From contig CAUJNA010002757.1 in NCBI GenBank assembly GCA_963377175.1, forward strand, positions 272,568 through 336,567: a DNA stretch of 64,000 bases, given 5' to 3'. The first letter of the stretch is position 1, and every line of letters begins with the position of its first letter. This document shows, one piece after another, positions 45,314-55,626 of the stretch. Below the pieces are notes generated by a model. That model was not told the DNA's origin and ran no database searches. It saw only the letters and a program-made list of their open reading frames with translations. The translations under genes were made by a program, and so were the position numbers. The DNA comes from Effrenium voratum. Its lineage: Eukaryota; Sar; Dinophyceae; Suessiales; Symbiodiniaceae.

Positions 45314-47507
45314 CTCCTCCCATTTTTTTTTCATCCTGCTCGCCTTTCTTCTGGCATGGCAAATCACGTACCAGATTTAATATCCTGGGATATCAACTGC
45401 CCTCCCCGGCCCTTTTTGAAAGCTTGTATAACAGACCCCCGGTGGATATATAGGAAGTGTCCCATTGCAGAGGAGATCCTTCACTTAGCAAGGAACACCC
45501 CCATTTTTCATGGAGGTGGATGAATCCGAGGTCACCGGTGGGGGAGGGGGGTAGCATGCACAGGCGATGCATGTTGCTAATTATATTTGTTTGTTGGTAG
45601 CTGGTCCCAGTATCCTTTGGGAAAGGGAGTGCACTTTAATGGTAAAAGCTACCTACACACACTGGTGCGAGAGGTCCATGCCGCGCACAGCGTTAGAGTG
45701 GGGCAACGTTCATGTAAAGAACCAGCCCCTATTACCCTTTCAAGGCAAGCTGGTTTTGCATGTTGGGGTTTCAAACATGTTAAACCAGCTCTTGTCTGGT
45801 AGCTGGGCGGTATCTCCAGCTTGCTCAAGAGGCTTCAAGTGTTTGCTTCAAGGATGGAGGCCGTCAAGCTAAATGTTCAAGAGGGACATGCTTTGGATAC
45901 CTTGGGATTAACAAAATCGGAACCCATTGGGTGGGCTTTCAATGTCCCAATTTTGGTTAGTCGTTCCCTGGTACCGGAAATGCCAACTTTCACGCTGCCA
46001 TAAATTGGGGCTGAACGTCCCCCCATCGGCCTCCCCGCTGAAGAACAGCATTGTTGGGAAAGCCAATTTAGTGGCAAACAAACAAAACTTGGATTCTGTA
46101 TGGACAAACTTGTGGTTTGAGACATCAGCTTGCGATCAGTTGAACAGGCCATCCTTGAAAAAGGATGGGCTGCAACAATCCCAAATGCTATTGTTGCGTT
46201 GGCCCGTCCACCCTCCACTCCACAAAGCCTGGTGAACGGGATAGTTTAAACCCTGTTACACCATTTGCGAGCTGAAAAGCTCCTTGCGACGTGAGACATG
46301 CCGAGACGAGGCTTCGACGCCGGGGCAGAAAACGCCGCATCACATTACGCCACATGGGATGCAATCGTCCGTCCCAGTTGTTCGCTGGCCCCACTACAAG
46401 TCGTCAACCCCAACGGTGCCATCTTGCGACGGTCACTGCCCAGTATTATTTTGAGGGTTACAGCAATCCATCTCAACTGGTGCAGCATAGTGTCCATCCA
46501 CAGGGCCAAAAGCTTCAATGGTTCCAGCCACTCAACTCCGCAAGTCAGCGAAAGCTGCACGGACCCAGCTCGACCAAGCTGAGGTCAGTTATAAGCCGTT
46601 TGGTACAGTTTTCATGGGCGTTCCGCACGCAAACGTTATCTTTACTGTTCTCGGTCCTGTTAATTGAGCTCGGGGGCTGCAAAGAGCAAATTGGTTTGCC
46701 ATCATTCCGAGGGTTAGAAATCGAAAGTTCTGCAAGGCAGCCTGTTTCAATCCCTTTCAATTTTGGGTATGTTTGCATTGGCGGGTGAAAGTTGGCACAA
46801 TATCCTTTCTGACGGTAAGCAAAGTGAGGGTGATGACGCAACCAGCCAGGCAGAAGAGTCATCTGGTTTCTCTCAACTGTAGTTGTCTGTTTGAGCAAAA
46901 ACAATTCGTGTGAAGAGGGCATTGTGCACGTGTGCCTTACCTTCGCCATGGATGTTTGCCAACACCTTGAAGGCATTGACCGGAAATTAATTGTTTCCTT
47001 TGGGCAAAGAGGTGCCCCTTCGTGTCACATGGCGTTTGGGCGTTACATTCTGCAGGCTAAATCTCTTTTTGTTTGGCAAGCTGTGCCTTACCTTTCACCG
47101 AGGCAACTTGTAGTGGTAACCGGTAACCAAATCTGCGTGGAAGGCTCTGGGAAAGTGCTGGGGACCCGCATCCGATGAATCTTATCTCCTGACGCCCCAG
47201 CCCCCCCCCACCCAAAAGCTGAACCAGTTTTTCCTAGTCGAGTCAGAGACTAGGATCCTAGGTGGCCATTGCAAACTTACAAGCCAGCGAAGCTGCTCAC
47301 ACCCTCTCCGGAGATGTGGGCCTTTCCCCCCCGAAAGCTTCCAGGAGAATAAGCACGGTAGAGCCATGACACAAAGACTATACACGACTTCCCCCTTGCA
47401 GCGGCTTGGGTGTAGCAACCTGCAAGATTCAATCACACCAAAGGCTTGGGCTTGAAACAGCACAAAATCAGCGGGGGGGGGGGGTGAGAAAACGGCTCCC
47501 GGCCCAG
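45314..47507. other. Non-coding stretch with one MITE remnant
   Basis: A GC-rich patch at about 46290-46370 (MPRRGFDAGAENAASHY) is open but cannot be bounded. The 3' end of a MITE-like element lies at 46462-46503. The rest is unassigned. Confidence 0.4.
46462..46503 (+). mobile_element. MITE-like element, 3' remnant
   Basis: The end ctggtgcagcatagtgtcc then atccacag matches the right terminal repeat of the elements at 20222-20350 and 22460-22577. No left end is visible. Confidence 0.45.
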
Positions 47508-47632
47508 GTTTGCTGATGAGTTGGATGATGACGTAGAGGTCGTCTACGAATTTTCCCTGCCGCAGCGCTCAGCCTCTGCTCGCTTGGCGCAGTCTTGGAA
47601 GGCAAGACATGCGAAGACGTCCTGGCTATTTG
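47508..47632 (+). CDS. Exon of an unrecognised protein
   Basis: Between GCCCAG and a GTATCC donor the frame reads FADELDDDVEVVYEFSLPQ, then RSASARLAQSWKARHAKTSW. It has 41 codons with clear codon bias and an acidic first half. No family is recognised. Confidence 0.45.
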
Positions 47633-49727
47633 GTATCCCCAGAGGGATGTCCAACGGAATTCTATTTTTAGTTTGGGGAAGATTGGATAAATGGAATTGG
47701 GGGACCTTAACCCCTTAGGGGGGATATTTGGTGGACCGTTAGTTTTGGGGGCAGATCGCAAATGAGCATGGGTCACTAACTGATTTTTGCCACAACAGAT
47801 CGCAAACGGATCTCCAGCTCGGGAGGCTTCCACGCAACCAGCTCACGTTGTGGGAAGTACCGATTTTTTGCCACGAAGAAACTGTTGAACTATGTTGAAC
47901 TCTTGGACTGCCTACCTTGAGCTATTTGTGGGTGGCTGCATCAAAGGATGTTCACGTGATGGTCCGAAGTTAGGATGCCTGTGGTTGTTTAATAGGCTCT
48001 TGTTTTGATCCACCCGGGTAATTGAGCAGTCCTTAGAGAGTTCTTTGAGCAGTCCCTGTATCCTCCATCCCTCGTTGCCATGGCAGGTAGATGGCCCTCT
48101 CAATGGAAATCGATCCAAATCACGTATCCTGCTAGTGCTGGTTGCGCGAGGGAAAACCTAGAGGGAAAACCTAGGAAGCTCAGTTACCCTGTTCCCTGTT
48201 CCCTGCATGTGTGTGTCTGTCTGTGTGTGGGGCGGTTTCACGGATCCATGTGTTTGCAGAAGAGTGGGAATCCTCTCCATGAACTGCCCAGATGCATTCT
48301 AATTCGGGGTTGCGCACATCACGTTGCACCTGTTCGATGTTCCGCAACCAGGATGGCAACAAAAACATGGTTTGCAGATGCGACAAAAAACGGCCACATT
48401 GTTGCATACCCTTATGTACCTGTGTGATCCTCCGTGCATGCAATTCTGAATGCATACTTCCACGCATCTTGATTTCTGGTGCATTTGCCTGTTTGTGTGT
48501 TTGTGGTATGTGTGTATGTCATGTGTGCGCATTCAGCGTATGATTGTAATATGCTTCAGATCCATGAGTGTGACAGTCCGCCCGAAAACCCAAACGCACT
48601 GGCTTGCATGTGTGGAGCCTCACGTTCAAGCTTCAGGTCAAGTTCCCTTATTCCTTTGGCAGAGGGCAAGAGTATGGAAGGGTTCCTGCTTGGCAAGTCC
48701 TCACAGGCACCATAAAGTGTTGGGTCCGTGTTTGGCATTTGGTAATCCCGTCTTCCTTTGTATCCAATAACAAAATCCAGTCCAGCCAACCCCAAAAGTC
48801 TTAGATGACCCAATACCAAACCAATACCAAATTCTCTGAAATGCCCATGAACTCAGCCAAGCTTCCCAGATATGCTTCTTCGGGGCCACCCTAGCAATGC
48901 TCAATAGGGTCTCCATTTGGTTCCATTTGGTTCCCTTCATAAGGTCTTACTCAAAAGTTGTATTCTGAGTGCTTTTTCTTTCAGACTATTTTTTCAAGAG
49001 CTGCCTTGCGTGAGCGCTTTTTATCATTAGGGTCTCGATTAGGTTCCCTTCCACTTGTCTGACTCAAGAGTTGCGCTATGTGCGTGTTTTTCTTTCAAGC
49101 CGAAGCGTAACCTTGCGTGAGCCAAGGATGCCTTCCCTTTACGAGTTCTCACTCAAAAGTTGCATTCTGAACACTTGTTTGTGCAAATCAAAGCGGTCGG
49201 TCCCCCTTTCCAATTTGAGCCTAATGCTAAAACAACGCAGTTTGAAACAGTTCTGGCCGAAGAAAACCGGGGGAACCCAACTATAAAGACCCTCCGAGGC
49301 TTTGTTGTTCGGGGGTGGAGGGGGGGGGGGAACGTTCATTATGAGGGGGACCGGATTAGAGGATGCTTCGGAACAAGTTCCAGTGGGTGCAAGCCTTGAA
49401 AGGGCTGGTATACCCTTATGTATCTCATTTCCATACCCCGCACAGCAAGCAAGTTGAAGAAAAACCTGAGCCATGCTCAAGACTCAAAGAGCATCGTTTC
49501 AAGATTTGCATACGTAATGCAGCCTTGCAAAAAACATGATTATCCCACACCAGGTGTTCGACATAGTTGGAGGGCAGGGCGGAGCCCGCTGGCAGCTGCA
49601 TCATGTTGACACACTGTAGCGTTGGAGTGTCAACCCAGTACATGATACGTTGATGTGTCCAAGGACTCCTTTCAGCTGGTGCCCTATCGCGTTGTTGCGT
49701 TTAATTGTGGCAGCTGCTTCTGCGCAG
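47633..49727. other. Non-coding stretch, probably partly intronic
   Basis: No exon is supported. The phrase gagggaaaacctaggaagc has a preceding near-copy at about 48149-48180. Poly-G runs lie near 49320. Confidence 0.4.
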
Positions 49728-49799
49728 GTGCTGCAGACAACGATCACATGTTCACGCACCGAGAGCAACATGGGCAAGCGGCCCCTGAGGCTGCAGTAA
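49728..49799 (+). CDS. 3'-terminal exon of an unrecognised protein
   Basis: After CTGCGCAG the frame reads VLQTTITCSRTESNMGKRP and ends LRLQ and TAA. It has 24 codons with consistently G/C third positions. It could end the gene seen at 47508-47632, but the phases do not join directly, so further exons would be needed. Confidence 0.38.
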   Translation: MLQTTITCSRTESNMGKRPLRLQ

Positions 49800-50737
49800 C
49801 CATGAATGCTTTGGGCATGTTTCTGAGGGTTTGTTCCCGCGCTCTTCGCCCAGGTTCTCTGTACAAACCACAAGTTTTCCATGAGCTTTAGCCGTTTTTT
49901 ACAGAGAATACAAAAGGATGCTAGTTGTTCTAACTATTTCATAAAGGGGGTCGGCGTCGGTGTTCAAAATATAATGGGGGGCGGCTTTGGGTCTTGATCC
50001 ACCACCTCATTTTATAGGGCTCGGGGTGGGGTTGGGCCTCTCGAATGTACATTCCAAGTGCAACTGCTGGGCACCCCTCAAAATATTGGCGAGATGCGGC
50101 AATAAGATTAGATCAGGCTGCACCGAGAGCACGTACGAAAATTAATTGGGATAAGGCTAGCCCAGGCCCCCCCCCTGATTTTGTAACAAAGCCCATCCTG
50201 AGCCCATCCCAAATTGAAAGGATTTTTAATAATTGGAGCACCCCAAGGGCCCCTAGAACATCGACCGCATCTAGATAATAGGATCCCCGGCGGGTTCTAC
50301 TACGTTCCTCGTCCGAATGCGGTGCCCCCTTTGCCGAGCGCAAAAAGCATCAACACCATAGCATTCATTTAGTATTGGGTGGATTAGAAGTAAAAGGGGA
50401 GATTGGTGTTTCGCCTGACAAGCGGAATTCCTGATAGAGGTGGTTTTATCAATAGTAATAGGGTGAGCGGAATAAGTCTAGAATCTTTGGTGAGCCAGCC
50501 GACCTCTTGCTGACCTTCTTCTCAAAACGCTTGACATCAAAATGCGTGCTTCAGCATACCCCAAAACATCTGCGCAAGGGTTCTTCGAAAAAGCCTCAAC
50601 GCTAAAGCGAATCGACCTTGTTACCAGAACGATTTTGTCATGTTGTGTTCCCAGCTAAGTGGCCGCAAAAGGTGATCACCTTTCACTTCTGGGTCCCTAA
50701 GGGTCAACTGATGAATCATGCACGGCCCCTTGCTGAG
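49800..50737. other. Non-coding stretch
   Basis: No exon is supported. The base composition becomes AT rich around 49900-50480. Confidence 0.4.
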
Positions 50738-50803
50738 GAAGTCCTACGATTGAGCCGAGGAATCGATGCGCTCCCCGAAGGGGAGCGGCTTGCATTTGAC
50801 GCC
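50738..50803 (+). CDS. Possible 22-codon exon
   Basis: Between GCTGAG|G and a GTGGGT donor the frame reads EVLRLSRGIDALPEGERLAF, in phase 0 at both ends. It contains the perfect hairpin cgctccccgaaggggagcg at about 50769-50787. Partner exons are not resolved. Confidence 0.38.
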
Positions 50804-51831
50804 GTGGGTTTCAGTCCAGAACTCCAGTGGTGTCCGTTTGTCCTTTGAAGCTTTGAAGGAGGGTTTCTTAAAAGCTGCCAAAAGCAGGATGCCACCTCTT
50901 TCTCCTATGGCCGCTGGAAGCCTGGAAATGAAGCAGGCAAGGACACGACAGCATGTTCCAAAGCATTCCAAAGCATCACTCTTTGCGTGCTTCCTTTGCC
51001 ACAGGTTTGAGTGGCCAGACTTGTTATTTGGCCGAGTGGCTTGCACTCAGCCAGAAAGTTTGAAGCATTCCACGCTGCGCGTTGGCCGCCCACTCGCTAC
51101 TCCGGGGCGGGACAGAACATCTCGCTTAGTGGGCACAGTCAGTGGCCCATGAGCGCAGGCAGGAAGTCACTCCGGTGGCTGACAAGCGCCACCGAAAGGC
51201 CGACTCCAGGTCCTGAAAGGACCTAGTGGCATTGGAGGGCCAGAAGGGGCCTTTGTAGATTTGTAGGTCGGGAGGCTTTTCGGCCCCGAATTTGTGGGTG
51301 CTTCCAAAAGCTTGGCGCTCTTCCAAATGGCTGTTTGCTTGTTGATCCTGAAGCAGAAGTCCCCCAATTTTTGGACACCCCTTTGAGTTGGAAGGAACTC
51401 TTCCTCGAGTGCCCTTCTGGCGGTCATTCCTGGGTGTCATGCCCAGTGCCAATCCTCATGGATCCAAGGACTGTCCAACATACGCGTGCCGCATCAGCAT
51501 GGAGGCCCTATGAAAGGAATCCTCATTTACTTTGGACAAAATATTGCGAGCTCAGTTAGGGATAAAACGTTATCACCACGACAAAGGCTCTGATCTCCGG
51601 TTTGGATGTTACAGTTTCTCAGTTGCTGAGTTCCTGGGCGTTATACTTTTTGGTGAGACCATTTTAGTCACTCAGGCAGTGAGGTTTTGTAGTCTAAGAA
51701 AGTCTGATGGACAACTTGTGCAGGAAGCTTTCAAACGCACTCACCAAACAAAGAGCTGAAATGTGCGTTTAGCAGCCACAGGGTAAACTTTGTGGCAGGC
51801 ACAGTATTTTGAGCACTTCCCTCCTAAGCAG
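50804..51831. other. Non-coding stretch with weak exon-like patches
   Basis: Patches at about 50910-50970 and 51055-51130 (RKFEAFHAARWPPTRYSGAG) are open and GC rich, but I cannot place both borders. Confidence 0.35.
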
Positions 51832-51986
51832 GCGTCATCGCGCGCCTCGGACCCTTCTCCCGATCAACCCTTTGTAAACTTTGAGCTCGTGGAAGCGCTT
51901 TCGCCGTGGCGCCCTGCGGTCTTTTTCAAGCGCAACACTAGTACGCGAAGTACCCTCTCGCAGTTCCGGCTCAAAAAGTGCAACTT
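51832..51986 (+). CDS. Possible exon of an unrecognised protein
   Basis: After AAGCAG|G the frame reads ASSRASDPSPDQPFVNFELV, then EALSPWRPAVFFKRNTS and STLSQFRLKKCN, and meets a GTAAGC donor at 51987. If that donor is not used, the frame ends in TAA four bases later. No family is recognised. Confidence 0.4.
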
Positions 51987-52449
51987 GTAAGCGAAACCAG
52001 TATGCAAGGTGCACTTTCGCGGCTCCGGCTCCTCATGAGAGCGTATCAGCACAATGTGCAACTGCAGTGTTTTTGTAAAACAAAAAGCGGGCTTTCTGTA
52101 GCTTTTCAAGCTTCAAAACCTTCCGACGCATACTCTCTGTTTTTTTCCGTCGGAAGCGACCAGATCGCTTCTGAGGCGTTGTCAACGCTGTTTCGCAAAA
52201 TGCAGGTTTTATACCAAGCGGCGTCTCGCAAGGAGCCTTTTTGCTTTGGCACCAGCCGGAGTTTTCGCTCGTTGACACGCGTAGTCAAACAGCCATTTCC
52301 TGAAGTAAAAGAAGTGGAGGGCGAGTGCCCCGTTTCATGTCGCCTTTGTAGCAACGAAGAGATGAAAGCATGGACTCCAGGCCCGGCTTTGCCAGCACCC
52401 AGCAGCACGCTAGGCCAGCTATGTGAGCCATACTCAGAACTGCTTCTCT

Positions 52450-52700
52450 GCCTACCGAACCCACGTGGTCCCGGCAGGTGTGCTTAGCATAGTCTTTGCA
52501 TTGCCGGATTTGTGTTCTCCGCCTACCGCACGCACCTGCCGGGTGAGTTTAACATTGCCGGACCTCCGCTCGCCACCTACTAAACGCACCTGGCGGGAGG
52601 GCTTATCATTGCCAGATATGTGCTCTTCGCCTGCCGAATGCACCTGGCGGGTGTGAGAAACATTGCCGGGCCTGTGCTCTCTGCCCACCGAACGCGCCTG
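52450..52700 (+). repeat. 54-bp tandem repeat, about four copies, open as 18-residue units
   Basis: Units with attgccgg, a cgcctaccg-like part and cgcacctg(c/g)cgggtg recur every 54 to 60 bases. Because the main period is 54, one frame stays open and gives 18-residue repeats (LPDLCSPPTARTCRV, LPDLRSPPTKRTWRE). Codon bias does not settle whether this is translated. Confidence 0.7.
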
Positions 52701-52769
52701 GCTAGGTGTGCATCTAATCAGGGCTAATTGCTGCAGGAGCTACCGGGCCTCATGGGATCTCTTTCAGAA

Positions 52770-53050
52770 ACCATGCCAACCTGATGAAGCAATCACTCAA
52801 TCTAAATGGAAACCGATCAAGTTTCACATTTGAAAACCATGCAAACCTAATTGAAATCGCTCAATCTGAATCGAAACCGCATCAAATCTCATGGAATCTC
52901 ATGGGGGAATCTCGCCAACTTGACGGAAAATCAAATCTCACTGGCAACCTGATCAAATTTCACGGAATCTCATTGGGGAACCATGCCAACCTGATGGGAA
53001 AAGTCTTCAACGTCAATGAACATCATCAAATTTCATGAAATCTCTCTGGA
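52770..53050. repeat. About four diverged copies of a 72-bp AT-rich unit
   Basis: Phrases such as ccatgccaacctgatg and aatctcatgg(a/g)(a/g) recur about every 72 bases between 52770 and 53050. Copies differ by many changes, indicating an old tandem duplication. Confidence 0.65.
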
Positions 53051-53861
53051 ATCTAATTTGTGGAGACAAAACATTCTGAACCTTATCAGGGGGCTTCTCA
53101 GTCCGATGTCATCATTAGGTTAAGAGGCACGTCTGGGGGTTCTTGGCAATATTTTCACTTTGATGGCTGACTGCTGGGCCAAGAGCTGTCTGGCGAGAGC
53201 CGTCGAGTCTGGCATCCGGGCGCATCCAAAAACGCCGCATAGCTTTTGAGGGAAGCTGATTTTGACCGAAATGAACATTGGCGGGGACCTCATTGTGACA
53301 TACCCACTTGAAGTTGTGTGTCCGAGGGCAGGGATTGACTAGGGGGTAGGATTGACCATGCTTGACACAGGATGTATTCATCCACCAGGTTTATGGGTCC
53401 GGGTCACCGGTAGGAGGGTGGAATTGACAGGCGCCCTCAAAAAAAGCATTACAAGATGGATTTTGGAGTTGTTTGCCGGGTTCCCTTTTGGACCATGTGC
53501 TTGCGTGATGTTCTCACTCTGCGAGTGTCTGGACTTGTTTTTTCCGGGAAGCCAAGCTTAGGTTGAACTCGGGTTTGAAGGGAATCTATCACATGTCTGC
53601 CTTACCCAGTGAGCTTCAGCCAATTGGGAAGAAATCAGTAAGATCAGATTCACCCGGGATTCACTCGCGCTTGTGGAAGGCTGGGTTTTAGGACCGATTT
53701 CTATGATACCAAGGAAATCTCTGTCGAGTGACACAGGTCGTGGGAATAGCCCACTTTGGTATCACAAGGTTGACTTGCCAGAGCGTGTCAACTCGGCAAG
53801 CTTCAAGCTGTTTGCTGGCCGTCTCTGTCATTTGAGCCTAGCTCAGGGAAGCAGCTGCCAG
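53051..53861. other. Non-coding stretch
   Basis: No exon is supported before the terminal exon at 53862, although the same frame is open back to 53673. Confidence 0.4.
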
Positions 53862-53918
53862 GCTGACAGCCTCGATGCCTACCTGCAGCAGCGTGAGAAG
53901 GCGGGCGGAGAGCCTTAG
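53862..53918 (+). CDS. 3'-terminal exon of an unrecognised protein
   Basis: After CTGCCAG|G the frame reads ADSLDAYLQQREKAGGEP and stops at TAG. Codon bias is strong and the border is a typical AG|G. Upstream exons may lie in the same open frame (PERVNSASFKLFAG) but cannot be bounded. Confidence 0.42.
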   Translation, partial: ADSLDAYLQQREKAGGEP

Positions 53919-54240
53919 ATGATGTGCTTGAGTTGAAGAATGCTGAGCCTTATGCATGTTTGACAGGGTGAGATGCCAATGATGCACCATCACTTATGCA
54001 GACATGTTTGGTCAGTAACCTTCATGAGGCATGCCTAGCTGAGAAGGGATTCCTTGTGTCTAGTTTGCTAGGAGGAATCGTCATGTGTAGGGTAGGCGTT
54101 GTCTGTCCACCGTTTCACATCCTCAGGAACCCATGGTAAAGCAAAGCTTTCATTCATGAGGTTTCCCCTTTTTGCAACCATGATATTTTGCAAGTTGTCA
54201 TGTGTTTCAGTTCTCCAAAGATACCAAACATCCAAACGCA
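53919..54240. other. Non-coding stretch
   Basis: Nothing is assigned between the terminal exon at 53918 and the spliced-leader-like sequence at 54241. Confidence 0.5.
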
Positions 54241-54257
54241 TCCGCGTTTGGCTCAAG
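54241..54257 (+). other. Possible spliced-leader relic
   Basis: The stretch ends in tttggctcaag, identical to the last 11 bases of the dinoflagellate 22-base spliced leader (which ends ATTTTGGCTCAAG), and is preceded by tccg. The full leader is not present. It lies about 190 bases upstream of the intronless HAD-like coding region. In dinoflagellates such relics mark genes re-inserted from trans-spliced mRNA. An 11-base match can arise by chance, so this is tentative. Confidence 0.3.
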
Positions 54258-54447
54258 CTGCTTGAGGGTTAAAAGGAGTGCGTCCGCCATTTACTTGACG
54301 ACGTGCGGTATTCTTTTCCTTTTGGTGGCGACATTACTTGGATCAGGATTGGGATTGCTTAAAATCAAACATAGCGAGCTGTTCTTATCTTGATTCAACT
54401 GGTTATCAGCCGCAAGCGTCTCTTAGCCGGTACTGGAGCGCACAGCC

Positions 54448-55626
54448 ATGGCCGAGCAGGCGGACCTCCCCACCCCAGACGATTTGTGGGAGCTGTTCAA
54501 GTGGCAAAGATCTGGTAGAAGGGGCACAAGCCAGCAGGCGAACGTGCTGAGACAGGTCTTGAGAGTAGACGGGTGGGACTCGGATCGTAAAGTAACTCTA
54601 CTTGATCGAGTTAAGCACTTGAACCTGCCGGTGGACTTGTATTACTCTGTACCAACTGTCACTCCGCAGCTGCATCTTCTTCGACAGCCGGGGCCGCCGC
54701 CCCAAGGAACACTTTTGAAGTGCGATCATTCAGGTTGCCGGAACCAGCACCTGCAGCTGCTGTGCAAGAGCCGGCATCTCCGGCTTCGCCTCAGCCGGCT
54801 TTCTCGTCGGCGAGGGCGTCGTTGCCGGAGCCGACAAACACAAGGCAGTAGTATATCAATAGAACTCTTCGCCAGCAAGACCCTGCGAAGTATCGCTTTT
54901 TGAGGGCCGAGGACGATCTGAACGCCTTTTTCCGAGCAGCACTATATCTGGCAATTCAAGAACGCCAGCAATTGCGGCTTAAGATGAAGAGGACGGTTGA
55001 GTCACAGCCACTGCGGCCCCACATGTGCCTGCGGAATCAGGTCAGGTATTACGTGCAGGCCGAGGCTGGTACGACCTGGATTGAGGGGACCAGTCGGTTC
55101 CGGGAGCTCCTGGGCCTATTGTGTTCTGCGACTATCACCAGCGAACGTGGACGCTCAACAAGGATTGCCATTGAATACAGCTGCGCTGCTTGATTTGAAG
55201 CATTATTGCCCTGACTTGACAGCCGTTTGTATTTCATACCTGCACGCGGAATCAACACGCTGGAATCTGGTCAACGACTTTACTGCAAATCATCAGGCCT
55301 GCTACGCGTTTGCAGCAATCCTTAAAACAGGGAGTGCTGCTGGCAGATTTGGGAAGATAGCGACCATCAAAAGCCTGAAGATCCCTTTGCGCGAGTGCTT
55401 TGTCATTGACGACAGTTGTGAAGTCATTGAGGAGGCAACTGCAGCGGGGATCACTTGTGCGCACGTGAAGTTGCAGCGCAAGCCATCAGTCGGGGGCGAC
55501 AAGCGTCACATTGTCGCTTGGTTGGCTGACGCTCTGCCCATTGTTAGTCGTTGGGCACGACAACTGATCAAAGATTGGGTTCGCACAGAGAGTGAAAAAC
55601 GATGGTGGATTGGGAAGCACGAGTAG
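54448..55626 (+). pseudogene. Intronless HAD-like coding region, frameshifted
   Basis: The ATG at 54448 has a good eukaryotic context (cacagccATGGCC). The first frame reads MAEQADLPTPDDLWELFKW to about 54650. A second frame from 54657 has a Pro/Ala linker, an in-frame TAG near 54851, and RAEDDLNAFFRAALYLAIQE. A third frame from about 55160 to 55626 reads LDLKHYCPDLTAVCISY, then GKIATIKSLKIPLRECFVID followed by DSCEVIEEATAAGIT. This last part has the order of HAD-superfamily motifs II to IV: a Ser after a beta strand, a Lys, then Asp-Asp-Ser. The first catalytic Asp is not clearly visible. No introns interrupt about 1.2 kb, unlike host genes here. It abuts Copia element 2 and could be a processed copy or a captured reading frame. 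Confidence 0.5.
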
